From: Methylocaldum marinum
GTDB taxonomy: Bacteria > Pseudomonadota > Gammaproteobacteria > Methylococcales > Methylococcaceae
Length of the DNA stretch: 64,000 bases
Assembly: GCF_003584645.1 (NCBI RefSeq)
Contig: NZ_AP017928.1
Location: 5,593,501 to 5,657,500 of the forward strand
Direction of reading: 5' to 3'
Part shown: positions 50,104-59,111 of the stretch, one piece after another
How the letters are laid out: each line of letters starts with the position of its first letter
How positions within the stretch are numbered: position 1 is the stretch's first letter
The notes under the pieces: generated by a model
The model's input: only the letters and a program-made list of their open reading frames with translations
The model's database searches: none
Told to the model about the DNA's origin: nothing
Translations under genes and position numbers: made by a program

Positions 50104-52907
50104 CGGTGACCAGTCTGCGAGCGATAAAGCTCGGCGGTCCGGGCGAGGAAATCGACCGGAAAAGCTTGGCCGCCATCGTTCGGCGTTTCCAAAATCTGCA
50201 TCGGCTTCAGTTGCAGCGCATCCAGGAATACCAGACCTCGCGGCAGCGGAGTTTTCTGGAATTGCTGCCGCTTCTGTTTCACTGCAATCACCCTATGCTG
50301 CCCGGTTTCGTTTCATCCGAAACGCCGGCCGGTATTCAGGACTATTCCCCCGGCCGCCGCAGTCTGCTCGCCGTGAGACGGCTGACCAAGAGTTTCGAAT
50401 ACAAGCGGCGCGCGCTGTTCGAATACCCGATCCATGGCATCTACCTGATGGGTAGCGTCAGCAGCGTTGCCTATTCCCGGAAAAGCGATCTCGATATCTG
50501 GCTGTGCCATTCGAGCACGCTGGACGAACCCCAACTGGACGAACTGCGCCGCAAGGCGGCCGGCGTGGAGACGTGGGCCCAATCCCTTGGATTGGAAGCG
50601 CATATCTTTTTCGTCGACAGCGATCGATTTCGTCTCGGCATCGGCACCCCCATTTCTACCGAGAGCTGCGGCAGTGTGCAGCATCATTTGCTGCTTGAGG
50701 AGTTCTATCGCACCGGCGTTTGGCTGGCGGGCCGCGCCACGGCCTGGTGGGTGGTGCCGCCCGACCACGAGGATCGGTACGGAGAATACCTGAGGCACTT
50801 GAGCGAAAAGCGTTTCATCAACGAAAGCGATTTCATCGATTTCGGAGGGCTCGAATCGATCCCGCCCGATGAATTCCTGGGCGGTACGCTTTGGCATTTG
50901 CACAAGGCGATCGACGCGCCGCACAAGTCCTTGCTCAAATTGTTCCTGATGGAGAGCTACGCCAGCCAGTATCCCCGCACCCGATGGCTCTGTACCCGCT
51001 TGAAGACAGCGGTCTATGGCGGAAGTCTGGACGATCGCGAACTCGACTCCTATATTCTCATGTACCGGGAGGTGGAGCGGTATTTGTCGGAGCGGGGCGA
51101 GCGCGAGCGTCTCGAACTGGCGCGGCAGTGCTTTTATCTCAAGCTCAACGAACTGGTGAGGTCCGGCAGGGACGCGGAAGCGGAGAAGCGCCGGAGACAG
51201 GAAACCCTGACCGCCATGGTGCACGCCTGGGGATGGTCGCCCCAGCGTGTCCGGGATTTGGACGAGCGCCGGCACTGGACGGTGATCAAAGCTTTGCAGG
51301 AGCAAAAAGTGATAAGCCAGGAACTCACCCGAAATTATCGAACGGTAAGGCAGTTCGCTTCCAAGCATGCCGAGATGGGAGGTTCGGCCGGAGAGGAAAT
51401 CAAGCTCCTGGGGCGCAGGCTCTCCGCGGTTTTGGAGCTTAAGCCCGGCAAAGTGGAGAAGTTGAGCTTCGACAGCGGCGACCGCATCGAGCCGAAAGAT
51501 TTTTCGGTGCACGAAGCCTGCCTGGCGGACGGCGAAATGGGATGGATCTTGTACCCCGGGCGGATCGCGCCTGCGGATGCGGAAAAGGCGGCCTATCTGA
51601 AAAAGGCCCGTAGCCTGGTCGAACTGTTGGCCTGGCTGTCGCTCAACCGCCTTCACGACCGCAGCGCCGATCTTTTTCTGGAAACCGTCGCAAGCGCGTT
51701 GACGTCCTTGGAGCTCAGGAACATTTTGCGTGCGCTGAACGGTTTTGTCGCGTCACACCGGAACGAGCCGGAAGATCTGGACGATTACGGGAGACCTCCG
51801 CGCGTGGTGGCCGCGGCATTGTTCGTCAATCCGGGAATAGACGTCGATGCCGGCCGCCGCGACGGATTCAGAATGGCCAGCAATCGTCATGATGCGTTGA
51901 GTTATGGCCACGAGCGAATCAATCTCGTCCATCAGGTCGATGCCATGTTCCTGACCTCATGGCGCGAAACCCTGGTCAAGCGATATCAAGGCCTGCACGG
52001 CTTCCTCGATTGTCTGGCGGATCTCGTGAACGAATCGCTCTCCCATGAGCCGGTCGTCGAGTGTTTCTGTTTCGTTCCCGGCCGTGCCCGCACCATTGCC
52101 TTAAGAGTCAAGGCGTTATTTCAGGATCTGCGCGCGGCGTTCTCGAAGTCCGACAACGCGCTGCGCTATGTCTTGCGGGGCGGATCGGAGTTCTACCTGT
52201 TCGACGGGCAAGGCGCGAGCGTCCGGTTTTGGAGCGTTCCCGATATCGAGCGTCTGCATGCCGAATTATCGGCTGCGCGGGCTGTTTTTTCGCCGGTCGT
52301 TTTCGATCCCGCCGCCCTGGAAAACGACCCCTTGCCTTTGATCTACGGCCGGAACCGGCCCGGCGTCATTCAGGTGTTCTGCCAGCCGGAACCCGGGCTG
52401 GTGAAGGTTTATATCGTGGACGAGCGGGGCGCCCTGTTCCACAAGAGTCACGAAACGGTCGAGCCTGAACTCTTGTTGGGGCCCTACGCCTCGTTCCTGA
52501 ACGACATTCTGCAACGCTATGTACTCGCCGCCGGAGGAATCGAATATTACCTGGTCGAGCGCCAGCCGTCCGGCGGTTATAGCGTAAAGTCCGCCGGTTT
52601 TCAGCCCGATCCGCTCCGTCGCATGCTGGAAATTCGCGTATTCGCTCAAGCGAGCTCGCCCGGCCGTAGCGCCTATACCATTTTCTGCAACGACACCGAG
52701 TTTTCCTCCATGGACGCGGGACAGGATGTATTCTCCATGGCGGCGGCCCATATCATGCGGCTTCGCCAAAGCGGGGAACGCTATCCGATATATATCACCG
52801 ATATCGATCTGCCGCTTTCCATCCTGGGTGTGGATACGCCGGAAGCGCTGCAGACCATTCACTTTCTCAAATTCAAGGAAAAGATCGAAGAACGGTTGAA
52901 TGCCTGA
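50100..52907 (+). CDS. cyaA: Class I adenylate cyclase
   Basis: The protein has 935 residues with a GTG start. The N-terminal catalytic domain has the nucleotidyltransferase signature GSVSSVAYSRKSDLDIWLCH (Asp130 and Asp132 are the metal ligands; the run starts at residue 118). The long C-terminal regulatory half is also typical of enterobacterial-type CyaA (E. coli 848 residues; this one is longer). It makes cAMP from ATP. It is translationally coupled to the preceding degenerate GGDEF gene rather than standing alone. Confidence 0.93.
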   Translation: MTVTSLRAIKLGGPGEEIDRKSLAAIVRRFQNLHRLQLQRIQEYQTSRQRSFLELLPLLFHCNHPMLPGFVSSETPAGIQDYSPGRRSLLAVRRLTKSFEYKRRALFEYPIHGIYLMGSVSSVAYSRKSDLDIWLCHSSTLDEPQLDELRRKAAGVETWAQSLGLEAHIFFVDSDRFRLGIGTPISTESCGSVQHHLLLEEFYRTGVWLAGRATAWWVVPPDHEDRYGEYLRHLSEKRFINESDFIDFGGLESIPPDEFLGGTLWHLHKAIDAPHKSLLKLFLMESYASQYPRTRWLCTRLKTAVYGGSLDDRELDSYILMYREVERYLSERGERERLELARQCFYLKLNELVRSGRDAEAEKRRRQETLTAMVHAWGWSPQRVRDLDERRHWTVIKALQEQKVISQELTRNYRTVRQFASKHAEMGGSAGEEIKLLGRRLSAVLELKPGKVEKLSFDSGDRIEPKDFSVHEACLADGEMGWILYPGRIAPADAEKAAYLKKARSLVELLAWLSLNRLHDRSADLFLETVASALTSLELRNILRALNGFVASHRNEPEDLDDYGRPPRVVAAALFVNPGIDVDAGRRDGFRMASNRHDALSYGHERINLVHQVDAMFLTSWRETLVKRYQGLHGFLDCLADLVNESLSHEPVVECFCFVPGRARTIALRVKALFQDLRAAFSKSDNALRYVLRGGSEFYLFDGQGASVRFWSVPDIERLHAELSAARAVFSPVVFDPAALENDPLPLIYGRNRPGVIQVFCQPEPGLVKVYIVDERGALFHKSHETVEPELLLGPYASFLNDILQRYVLAAGGIEYYLVERQPSGGYSVKSAGFQPDPLRRMLEIRVFAQASSPGRSAYTIFCNDTEFSSMDAGQDVFSMAAAHIMRLRQSGERYPIYITDIDLPLSILGVDTPEALQTIHFLKFKEKIEERLNA

Positions 52908-53161
52908 TTATCCTGGAAACGGCAGCCGGACGTGCTCGAGTGTGCGGCGGGTACGGAGCGGCTTCATCCGAGCGGTGAAATCGGTAGAGTCGACGACGGC
53001 CGGAATCCATGGGTCGCTTTTACGCCATTCAAGCGGTCAACTGCAGCTTCTAGGATAATGGTTATAAGGAAATAAGCTTGTATTCTTTTTTGTAATTTGA
53101 ATCCCGTCTAAAATGCACGGTTTTTGAACGAAAACAATTTTCCCAGAGCAAAAAAACAATT

Positions 53162-54937
53162 ATGAGTGCACAAGCTTGGCTGGCGGTCGGCGTGGTCTTG
53201 GGGTGCCTTGGTCTGATGCTTTTCACGGCCGCAGCACCTGAGCTGATTCTGCTGGGCGGGGTTGTCGTACTGCTCATGTCCGGCGTACTGTCGCCGGAGC
53301 AGGCCCTGGGCGGTTTTTCCAACGAGGGCATGATCACCGTGGCCCTGATGTACGTGGTGGTGGCGGGCATCCGGGAGACCGGCGGCGTCGATATGCTGGT
53401 TCAGCACGTGCTGGGACGCCCGAAATCCCTACGAGGTGCGTTGCTGCGGCTGATCGTGCCGGTCGCCTCGGTCAGCGCCTTCCTGAACAATACGCCGTTG
53501 GTAGCCGTTTTTTTGCCGGCGGTACTCACCTGGGCAAAGCGCCTGGAGATTTCGCCGTCGAAGCTCCTCATCCCGCTCAGCTACGCCGCGGTCGTGGGCG
53601 GGACCATCAGTCTGATCGGTACCAGTACCAATCTGATCGTCAACGGTCTCCTGCTGCACAGCGGCAGGGAGGGGCTGGGATTATTCGACATTGCCTGGGT
53701 CGGCATTCCGTGTTCGATTCTGATGATGACTTATGTTTTGCTGCTGGCTCCTTCACGCTTGCCGGAACGCAAGCCGGCCAGCGCGGTATTCGAAAATCCC
53801 AAGGAATATACGGTTGAGATGTCGGTTGAAGACAACGGAGCCCTGGTGGGTAAGACCATTGAAGAAGCCGGTCTGCGCCACCTGCAGGGACTTTACCTGG
53901 TGGAAATTGAGCGGGGGGACGAGGTGTTGGCGGCAGTCGGGCCTTATGAACGTCTCCAGCCCGGCGATCGGCTGGTTTTTGCCGGTGTCAGCGATTCGGT
54001 GGTGGAATTGCAAAGAATCAAGGGATTACGTCCGTCGGCCGACAAATCGTTCACCCTTGAGGACAGGAAACATCGCGAGCGCGTTTTGGTGGAAGCGGTC
54101 GTTTCGCCGCAATGCGCCCTGGTGGGCAAAACCATCAAGGAAGGTCGTTTCCGCATGGTCTACGGCGGGTCGGTTATCGCGGTCGCGCGCAACGGGCAGC
54201 GTATCTCCGGCAAGATCGGCGAAATTCGGCTGGAGCCCGCGGACACGCTGTTGCTCAACGTCCGCCCGCCGTTCCTGGAACGCCATCGGAATTCCAACGA
54301 TTTCCTTTTGGTAAGCCAAGTGTCGGAATATCTGCCGGTCCGTCATGAACGCGCGGGTTTAGCCTGGCTGATTCTGGCCGCCGTGGTGCTCAGCGCGTCC
54401 TTCGAATGGCTGAGCATGCTGAAGGCGGCCATGCTCGGAGCGGGGGCCATGCTGTTGACCGGATGCTGTTCCGTTCCGACCGCCAGGACAAGCATGGACA
54501 GTCAGGTTTTGCTCGCTATCGCGGCTTCGTTCGGGCTCGGCAAGGGCCTGGAAATCTCCGGCGCGGCTTCGGGAATCGCGCAAGGCTTTCTGGGGCTCGC
54601 CGGAAACAATCCGCTTTTGGTCCTGGTGCTGTTCTATTTTTTGACCGTCGTGCTGACCGAACTGCTCAGCAACAATTCGGTGGCGGTGTTGATGTTTCCC
54701 CTGGCGCTGGCCATCGCGGACAAACTGGACGTCAGTTTCTGGCCATTCATCGTTGCCGTGATGGTTGCCGCGTCCATGGGGTTTTCCACGCCGATCGGCT
54801 ATCAGACCAACTTAATGGTCTACGGTCCCGGCGGTTATCATTTCACCGATTTCGTCCGTTTCGGTGTTCCCTTGAACCTGTTGATGGGCGTTATCGCGCT
54901 GAGCATTATTCCTTGGGTATGGCCGTTTTATCCGTAG
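53162..54937 (+). CDS. SLC13-family permease with two TrkA-C domains
   Basis: The protein has 591 residues. Membrane halves at about 1-200 and 395-591 flank two RCK/TrkA-C-type domains (about 215-300 and 310-380; GALVGKTIEEAGLRHLQGLY and CALVGKTIKEGRFRMVYGGS). The signature NNTPLVAVFLP and the repeat-two LSNNSVAVLMFPLA are DASS/SLC13-like. Proteins of this layout transport sulfate, dicarboxylates or other anions. A terminal YP and no ATPase partner indicate a secondary transporter. Confidence 0.9.
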   Translation: MSAQAWLAVGVVLGCLGLMLFTAAAPELILLGGVVVLLMSGVLSPEQALGGFSNEGMITVALMYVVVAGIRETGGVDMLVQHVLGRPKSLRGALLRLIVPVASVSAFLNNTPLVAVFLPAVLTWAKRLEISPSKLLIPLSYAAVVGGTISLIGTSTNLIVNGLLLHSGREGLGLFDIAWVGIPCSILMMTYVLLLAPSRLPERKPASAVFENPKEYTVEMSVEDNGALVGKTIEEAGLRHLQGLYLVEIERGDEVLAAVGPYERLQPGDRLVFAGVSDSVVELQRIKGLRPSADKSFTLEDRKHRERVLVEAVVSPQCALVGKTIKEGRFRMVYGGSVIAVARNGQRISGKIGEIRLEPADTLLLNVRPPFLERHRNSNDFLLVSQVSEYLPVRHERAGLAWLILAAVVLSASFEWLSMLKAAMLGAGAMLLTGCCSVPTARTSMDSQVLLAIAASFGLGKGLEISGAASGIAQGFLGLAGNNPLLVLVLFYFLTVVLTELLSNNSVAVLMFPLALAIADKLDVSFWPFIVAVMVAASMGFSTPIGYQTNLMVYGPGGYHFTDFVRFGVPLNLLMGVIALSIIPWVWPFYP

Positions 54938-55022
54938 ACTCCACCGTATCCGAAATGCTTGTCCGCTGGCTTCGAGTTCAACTTTGTATCCTGCCCTGGG
55001 CACCCTTTATCCGGATTCTTTC

Positions 55023-56036
55023 ATGAAATTTCGATATATCTCTTGCCTGCTGATGGTCTTGATTTTCGCCGGCTGCGAGCGGAACACGGAAACCGAACTT
55101 TCCGGGGAGATTCAAGGCACCACCTATCACGTCAAAATGGTTATGGAACAGACCGACGCGACGCCGGAACAAATCAGGGCCGACGTCGAGGCCGTGTTCA
55201 GGCGGGTCGACGAAAAACTGTCGAATTGGCGCGAAGACTCGGAAATTTCCCGTGTAAACCGGCAGCAGACGACCGAGTGGATTTCGGTCTCCCCGGAGAT
55301 CGTTCGCTTGGTGACGATCGCTAAGGATGTCAACCGGAGCTCGGCAGGCTGCTACGATCTTACGGTCAAGCCCTTGTTCGATCTCTGGGGTTTCTCCAGA
55401 CACGAGAATCGGGTGCCGGAACAGCACGAAATCGACCAGGCCGTGGCTCACGTCGGCATGACCAAACTGGAAGTCGATGCGGAAAACGGCCGTATCCGTA
55501 AAACGGATCCCGAATTGACCATCGATTTATCCTCGATCGCCCAAGGCTATACCGTGGGCGCGGTGGCGGAACGGCTCGAAAGTCGCGGGATCCACAATTA
55601 TCTTGCGGAAATCGGCGGCGAGATGAAGGTCAAGGGGCGCAAGGCCAACGGGGCCTCGTGGCGGGTGGCCATCGAAAAACCAAAGCCGATGGTTCGGGAA
55701 GTTCAGCGTATCCTGGAGATCCATCAGGAGAACGGCGCGGCCGTGATGACGTCCGGAACCTACCGAAACTTCTTCGAATCCGGCGGGCAAAGCTATTCCC
55801 ACATCCTGGATCCCAGGACCGGCAGTCCCGTGACCCATAATCTTCTGTCCGTAACCGTTTTACACGACGACCCGACCGTGGCGGACGCCTGGTCCACGGC
55901 TCTTTTATGCGTGGGCGAGATCGCCGGAGCGGAAATCGCCGAAGCGGAGGGAATCAAAGCCTTGTTCATTTACCGGGACGGCGAGGAACTCAAGGAGCAC
56001 ATGAGCAGCCGGTTCCTGAGCCCGACCGAGCCCTAG
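55023..56036 (+). CDS. apbE: FAD:protein FMN transferase (ApbE-like lipoprotein)
   Basis: The protein has 337 residues. The ATG at 55023 gives a lipoprotein signal (MKFRYISCLLMVLIFAGC). The ApbE fold shows MGTTY-like EIQGTTYHVK, DLSSIAQGYTVGAVAERL, NYLAEIGGEMKVKG, and the C-terminal HILDPRTGSPVTHNLLSVTV with AWSTALLCVG. It attaches FMN covalently to threonine of target flavoproteins such as NqrB/NqrC or RnfG. A target gene is not adjacent. Confidence 0.92.
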   Translation: MKFRYISCLLMVLIFAGCERNTETELSGEIQGTTYHVKMVMEQTDATPEQIRADVEAVFRRVDEKLSNWREDSEISRVNRQQTTEWISVSPEIVRLVTIAKDVNRSSAGCYDLTVKPLFDLWGFSRHENRVPEQHEIDQAVAHVGMTKLEVDAENGRIRKTDPELTIDLSSIAQGYTVGAVAERLESRGIHNYLAEIGGEMKVKGRKANGASWRVAIEKPKPMVREVQRILEIHQENGAAVMTSGTYRNFFESGGQSYSHILDPRTGSPVTHNLLSVTVLHDDPTVADAWSTALLCVGEIAGAEIAEAEGIKALFIYRDGEELKEHMSSRFLSPTEP

Positions 56037-56419
56037 AGGGTGCGCGGCGTGGTCGCCATGCGTTCGCCGAAATAATACAGGAGGTGCGATGCGCCCAGAT
56101 AAACCAGGGCGAGGATGAAAAGCGGGTTGATCGGCAGGTTGTTGAGGATGGCGTAGAACACGACGCCACCGGCCGTGAGGAAAAAGATGAGTCCCATGAG
56201 CAGGGCCTCGATGCGGCTCCCCCGGCGGTAACGGAAGTACCAGAGTACGATCTGGCTGATCAAAAGGTAGCCGACCACGATGAACAGGTTGTTCCGTAAA
56301 GGACCGTACAGTCCTTCGGACTCCGGCAGGACCAGGTCGATGTTGGCGAGGACGCCAATCCCCCCGAGGATGGACAGCCCCACGGCAAAATGGAAATTAA
56401 GGGTGATGGCGTGCTTCAT
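56033..56419 (-). CDS. Small membrane protein
   Basis: The protein has 128 residues with four hydrophobic helices (FAVGLSILGGIGVLANIDLV; NLFIVVGYLLISQIVLWYF; EALLMGLIFFLTAGGVVFYA; NPLFILALVYLGASHLLYYF). It overlaps the end of apbE by 4 bases tail-to-tail. No family was recognised. Confidence 0.7.
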   Translation of the reverse strand: MKHAITLNFHFAVGLSILGGIGVLANIDLVLPESEGLYGPLRNNLFIVVGYLLISQIVLWYFRYRRGSRIEALLMGLIFFLTAGGVVFYAILNNLPINPLFILALVYLGASHLLYYFGERMATTPRTL

Positions 56420-56511
56420 TGATTATCCCGATCGCTTGTTGAACGGCTCGCTTCTTCGAGAGACGGGGCGTTCGACGAGTTCCCGTTCCGGTCAAAAGGC
56501 CGGAACCGTGC

Positions 56512-57219
56512 CTACCCTCGCGCGCCGCCGTGGTTTTTCCGGGATACGGCGGGAAGCACGATCAGCAGGCCCAGGAGCATTAGACCGAAGATCACTTCCG
56601 GGGACCAGATGTCCTTGATGTCACTGATTTCGCCTAAAGCCTGCCCCAGGTTGACGTACACGAAACTGCCCGGAATGACACCGATCAGAGTGGCGAGAAA
56701 AAAGGTGCGGGCGCTGATGTTGGTCACGGCCGGTGCCAGATTGACCAGCCAGAACGGGAAAAGCGGTACCAGCCTGAGAAATAGCAAATAGCGAAAGGCA
56801 TCGCCCTCGAACCCTTCCACGATTCGTACGGCCACCGGAGACTGCGACAACTTGGCGTGGGCGAAGTCGGCAAAAACGAAACGTGCCGCCAGAAAAGCCA
56901 GCAAGGCGCCCAGGGTCGACGCGATCACCGTCACCAAAGTGCCCAGCCAGCGTCCGAACAGCACACCCATGGCCAGTGACAGTATTCCACCGCCCGGAAT
57001 GCTGAATGCCGTCGTGGCGATATAGAGCAAGGCCGAGGCGAACAGCATGAGGATGTAATGGTGTTCGGTAAAGTCCATGAGCCGATCGCGGTTTTCCTTG
57101 ATGACGTCCAGGCTCAGCCATTGATTCCCCCTGACAGCGAAGAATGCGGCAAGCACCGCGACAAACAGCAGGATTAGCCCGATTCGGCCGTAAAAGCGTT
57201 TTTGTTGCTCGTCGAGCAT
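56512..57219 (-). CDS. TVP38/TMEM64-family membrane protein
   Basis: The protein has 235 residues. The ATG at 57219 follows GGAGAA. It is a DedA/SNARE-associated-type protein: AFSIPGGGILSLAMGVLFGR, ASTLGALLAFLAARFVFADF, FRYLLFLRLVPLFPFWLVNL, GVIPGSFVYVNLG. The FLRLVPLFPF and GVIPGSFVYVNLG segments are the reentrant-loop signatures. The family functions in lipid scrambling or undecaprenyl phosphate recycling in characterised members; the exact role here is open. Confidence 0.9.
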   Translation of the reverse strand: MLDEQQKRFYGRIGLILLFVAVLAAFFAVRGNQWLSLDVIKENRDRLMDFTEHHYILMLFASALLYIATTAFSIPGGGILSLAMGVLFGRWLGTLVTVIASTLGALLAFLAARFVFADFAHAKLSQSPVAVRIVEGFEGDAFRYLLFLRLVPLFPFWLVNLAPAVTNISARTFFLATLIGVIPGSFVYVNLGQALGEISDIKDIWSPEVIFGLMLLGLLIVLPAVSRKNHGGARG

Positions 57220-57438
57220 GATGGTTCTCCGGCGGAACACGAGGTCAGTATACAGGCGGGCGGAATCGCGCGAAATTGACGTGCCGGCCCGCTTGGGCGA
57301 GTCCGGGCCGCAGGGGAGAGCCATCAAAGCTCGATGCCGATCGGCTGGCGCTTTTTTCCTCGAGGAAAACGGCCGATTACAGCGGCGTCGGCAGCTCGGC
57401 CAGCCCGCACGCAGACCGGCGCGGGCTGGCGAACGATG

Positions 57439-57786
57439 TTATTGCTTCATGCCGTTTTTCAGCGCGTTGAAAAGGGCATTGCCGGCAACTGTGTTATCGC
57501 TTCCGACCAAGATCATGATCATCAAATGGTCGTCCGTCTTCAAGCATTCGACCACGCCGGTGATATGCTCGCTCCAGGAACGGACCGAATCGGCATCCTT
57601 GCTGATTCTGCCCGCTTTTTCCGAAGTCAGTATCGACTCGCCCTTGTCGACGCAATCGGCTTGACTCATGGTTCCACCGTCCAGGTGATCCCACCACATG
57701 CTGGGGGTTGCCGCGGAAGCGGCGAAGGATAGGCTGCTCATCAAAAAGCCGGCGAGGAAGGCGATAATGAAGCGTACTGTGGACAT
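57439..57786 (-). CDS. Secreted hypothetical protein
   Basis: The protein has 115 residues with a strong AGGAGG site and a signal peptide (STVRFIIAFLAGFLMSSLSF, cleavage near ASA). The mature part has two cysteines (QADCVDKG, VVECLKTD) that could form a disulfide, and ends in LFNALKNGMKQ. It is probably periplasmic; no family was recognised. Confidence 0.65.
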   Translation of the reverse strand: MSTVRFIIAFLAGFLMSSLSFAASAATPSMWWDHLDGGTMSQADCVDKGESILTSEKAGRISKDADSVRSWSEHITGVVECLKTDDHLMIMILVGSDNTVAGNALFNALKNGMKQ

Positions 57787-58028
57787 GGAAAAATCCTCCT
57801 TGTTGTTGGAGTCCAGCGAGGGTTGCAGCGGTCGGAGACTCTCGGCCCTAGTGAACTAAACTACCGTCCTGGTGGTTTTCGGCGTAGGCAGCGCATGTGC
57901 GGCTCTCCAGGGGAAAATGCACAGCGACTCGACCTATCCCTTACATTAAGCCACCGTGACGAATTCCAATGCAATGACAAACGCCGATTCTTTTTCTCGA
58001 AGAGCTTGAAGAGTAGGTGACGTAGACC

Positions 58029-59102
58029 ATGGATTTCATCCTTATCGACGGTTCCTACGGTGAAGGCGGCGGCCAGATTCTGAGGACAACGCTATGCCTG
58101 TCCGCGATTACCGGCCGTGCGGTACACATCGAAAACATCCGCGCAAGGCGGAAAAAGCCGGGATTGGCTGCCCAGCATCTGACCGCGGTGTTCGCGGCCG
58201 CCAAGCTTTGCGATGCCGAGCTGAACGGCGCCGAATTGGGTTCCAGGACTTTGCGGTTCGCGCCGCGGATAAAGCCGAGGGCCGGCGAATACCGTTTCGA
58301 CGTGGCGGAAGCGCGGCGAGGGGGCAGTGCCGGGGCGGTATCGCTGGTGCTTCAGACGGTGTTGCTGCCTCTGGCCTTGGCCGAAGGCGATTCCTGTGTC
58401 GTGGCGCGGGGAGGAACGCACGTGCCGCTGAGCCCGTCGTTCGATTATCTCCACGATGTATGGCTGCCCTATTTGAAGCTTATGGGCGTCGGTGCCGAAC
58501 TCAGCCTCGAACGAACCGGCTGGTATCCGATCGGAAAAGGGGAGGTCAGGCTGGAAATCAAGGGAATACCATCGGGAGGGCGACGGAAATTACACCCTCT
58601 GAAACTGGAGGACAGAGGCGAGCTCATCGAAGTCTTCGGCCGCGGACTCGCCGCCAATCTTCCCGAGCACGTGTCGCAGCGCATGGCGCAGCGTGCGGAG
58701 ACTCTGCTGCGGCGCAAGAACATGTCCTGCCGTATCGATGCGGTGCCGGTCCGCGCCGCCTGTCCCGGCGCCGGAACTTTTCTGGTTGCTCGCTACGAAC
58801 GCGCCCTGGCCGGATTCGGTGCCCTGGGCGAGCGCGGCAAACCGGCGGAACAGGTTGCCGAGGACGCCTGCGCGAAGCTGCTGGAGCACGATCATACGAG
58901 CGCGGCGGTGGACGAACATCTGGCGGATCAGTTGGTACTGCCTTGCGCCCTGGCCGACGGCGAGTCGGGTTTCACGGTCGATCCGATGACCCGGCATCTC
59001 GCGACCAATGCCTGGGTAGTGGAGCGTTTCGGTATCGCCGAAGTCGAACTCATATCGACCTCGGCTACAGCCGGATTGGTGCGAGTCTTTCCGAGTCCGT
59101 GA
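58029..59102 (+). CDS. rtcA: RNA 3'-terminal phosphate cyclase
   Basis: This 357-residue enzyme converts RNA 3'-phosphate to 2',3'-cyclic phosphate with ATP. The family start DGSYGEGGGQILRTTLCLSA and RARRKKPGLAAQHLT are clear. The adenylylated histidine is His323 in MTRHLATNAWVVERF. It is followed after 9 bases by polX on the same strand. The RNA ligase RtcB, its usual operon partner in E. coli, is not in the window. Confidence 0.95.
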   Translation: MDFILIDGSYGEGGGQILRTTLCLSAITGRAVHIENIRARRKKPGLAAQHLTAVFAAAKLCDAELNGAELGSRTLRFAPRIKPRAGEYRFDVAEARRGGSAGAVSLVLQTVLLPLALAEGDSCVVARGGTHVPLSPSFDYLHDVWLPYLKLMGVGAELSLERTGWYPIGKGEVRLEIKGIPSGGRRKLHPLKLEDRGELIEVFGRGLAANLPEHVSQRMAQRAETLLRRKNMSCRIDAVPVRAACPGAGTFLVARYERALAGFGALGERGKPAEQVAEDACAKLLEHDHTSAAVDEHLADQLVLPCALADGESGFTVDPMTRHLATNAWVVERFGIAEVELISTSATAGLVRVFPSP

Positions 59103-59111
59103 GCATTCGCC

